Shown one piece after another: positions 63,277 to 64,000 of a stretch of 64,000 nt of DNA (the first letter of the stretch is position 1; each line of letters opens with the position of its first letter). Source of the DNA: Punica granatum (lineage: Eukaryota; Streptophyta; Magnoliopsida; Myrtales; Lythraceae); NCBI RefSeq assembly GCF_007655135.1, contig NC_045131.1:4154001-4218000 (forward strand), given 5' to 3'. The position numbers and the translations under genes are program-made. Under the pieces are notes generated by a model. It was not told the origin of the DNA. It worked only from the letters and a program-made list of their open reading frames with translations, and ran no database searches.

Positions 63277-64000
63277 GCTCACTCTTTACCATTCTCGCTT
63301 GGTTTTAGCACCTTTTCTTTTGCATGCACTCGTCTCATATTGGGCTTTCGGGTGGGCCGGTAAGCCCAGTTAACTGATGGGCCGACCATGGATCCATTTT
63401 TTGGCCATGTAATTCCATGGATAGATGCTTAGCATGGCACGGGGTAAGGGAGCTCTCTTGAAGCATTTTTTTACATTCGCCATTTATTTATGTTCAAAAC
63501 TCATTAGTAACATAATCATCGGGACTTAACTGATCGGACTTAATTGAATCCCAGTTAATGCTATAGGAGAGAGATCCAATGGTCCGGATTCGTCTCATGA
63601 TCTAAGCCGATCTGCTCACGCATTATTTGTTAAATTTTGTAAAAGTGGCAATATGTGATCTCTATTGATATTCACAAGTCACAACCACCATGTTTGGATG
63701 TTTTCTTGTTTTTGTTCCGAGGAGCGTACTTATAGTTGCTTTCTAAATGTTTAATTAATCTCCTCCTCTATCCGTAGAGCCCTAAGCCCACTCAAGTTTG
63801 GCACATTTCATTAAACCATGCATAGTTCATACCGCTAGATCCCTTTTTTTTTTTGGCGCTAATTACATGTATATGTATATGTATATGTATATGTTGTGTG
63901 AAAAGAGAAGGTTGATCTCAATTTGTAATTTTATGATCTCGTGTGATATGGAAGTTGTAATTCATGATCCAATAGATAGTATCTCAGTCTTAGCAAAAAG
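63277..64000. other. Gene-free right flank
   Basis: No coding signal. A (TATATG)n microsatellite lies at 63867-63894. Confidence 0.5.

Overview
The window is plant nuclear DNA, most likely from a woody core eudicot. The evidence is intron-rich genes with short GT-AG introns, AT-rich gene-poor stretches, plant-only families (ABCG lipid exporters, ER-type Ca2+-ATPase, PAH lipin, MAKR, ITN1, EXO70) and small plant transposons. I cannot name the species; a Myrtales rosid is only a guess. There is no bacterial operon, CRISPR array, virus or organelle insert that I can support.

Layout. 0.4-6.2 kb (minus): two tandem ABCG half-transporter genes; the left copy stops after transmembrane segment 2 and the right copy is complete with one late intron. 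7.1-12.1 kb (minus): an eight-exon ER-type P2A Ca2+-ATPase. 15.9-16.3 kb: a small plant-specific basic protein. 20.2-24.6 kb (plus): a PAH1-type phosphatidate phosphatase (lipin) in ten coding exons. 26.4-30.8 kb (plus): an 18-exon coiled-coil protein. 33.7-34.9 kb (plus): a MAKR-type membrane-associated kinase regulator. 40.2-43.0 kb (minus): an ITN1-type ankyrin membrane protein. 45.9-47.9 kb (plus): an unusual pectate lyase, followed by a decayed duplicate of its 3' half and downstream flank (49.6-52.8 kb). 54.3-56.2 kb (minus): an intronless EXO70 exocyst subunit. 63.2 kb: tRNA-Arg(UCG).

Between the genes lie compact mobile elements, several with precise boundaries. They include a 698-bp TRIM retrotransposon with apparently identical 185-bp LTRs and a 5-bp target duplication; a 299-bp tRNA-type SINE with a 16-bp target duplication; an 867-bp MULE-type element with a 9-bp target duplication; a 5'-truncated LINE flanked by 84/85-bp repeats; a LINE fragment fused to a PB1-domain gene fragment; and several AT-rich MITEs.

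The genes do not form a pathway. Several concern membranes and cell surface (ABCG lipid export, PAH1 lipid turnover, EXO70 exocytosis, MAKR receptor-kinase signalling, pectate lyase), but ordinary gene order explains this. I found no convincing undescribed multi-gene system. The most unusual signals are the TRIM with iterated internal modules, the long repeats around the LINE, the LINE-PB1 chimera, a duplicated splice donor in the pectate lyase, and GC-AG introns in two neighbouring genes. Exon boundaries were read by eye from splice sites, frame and family similarity; no alignment or expression data were available.
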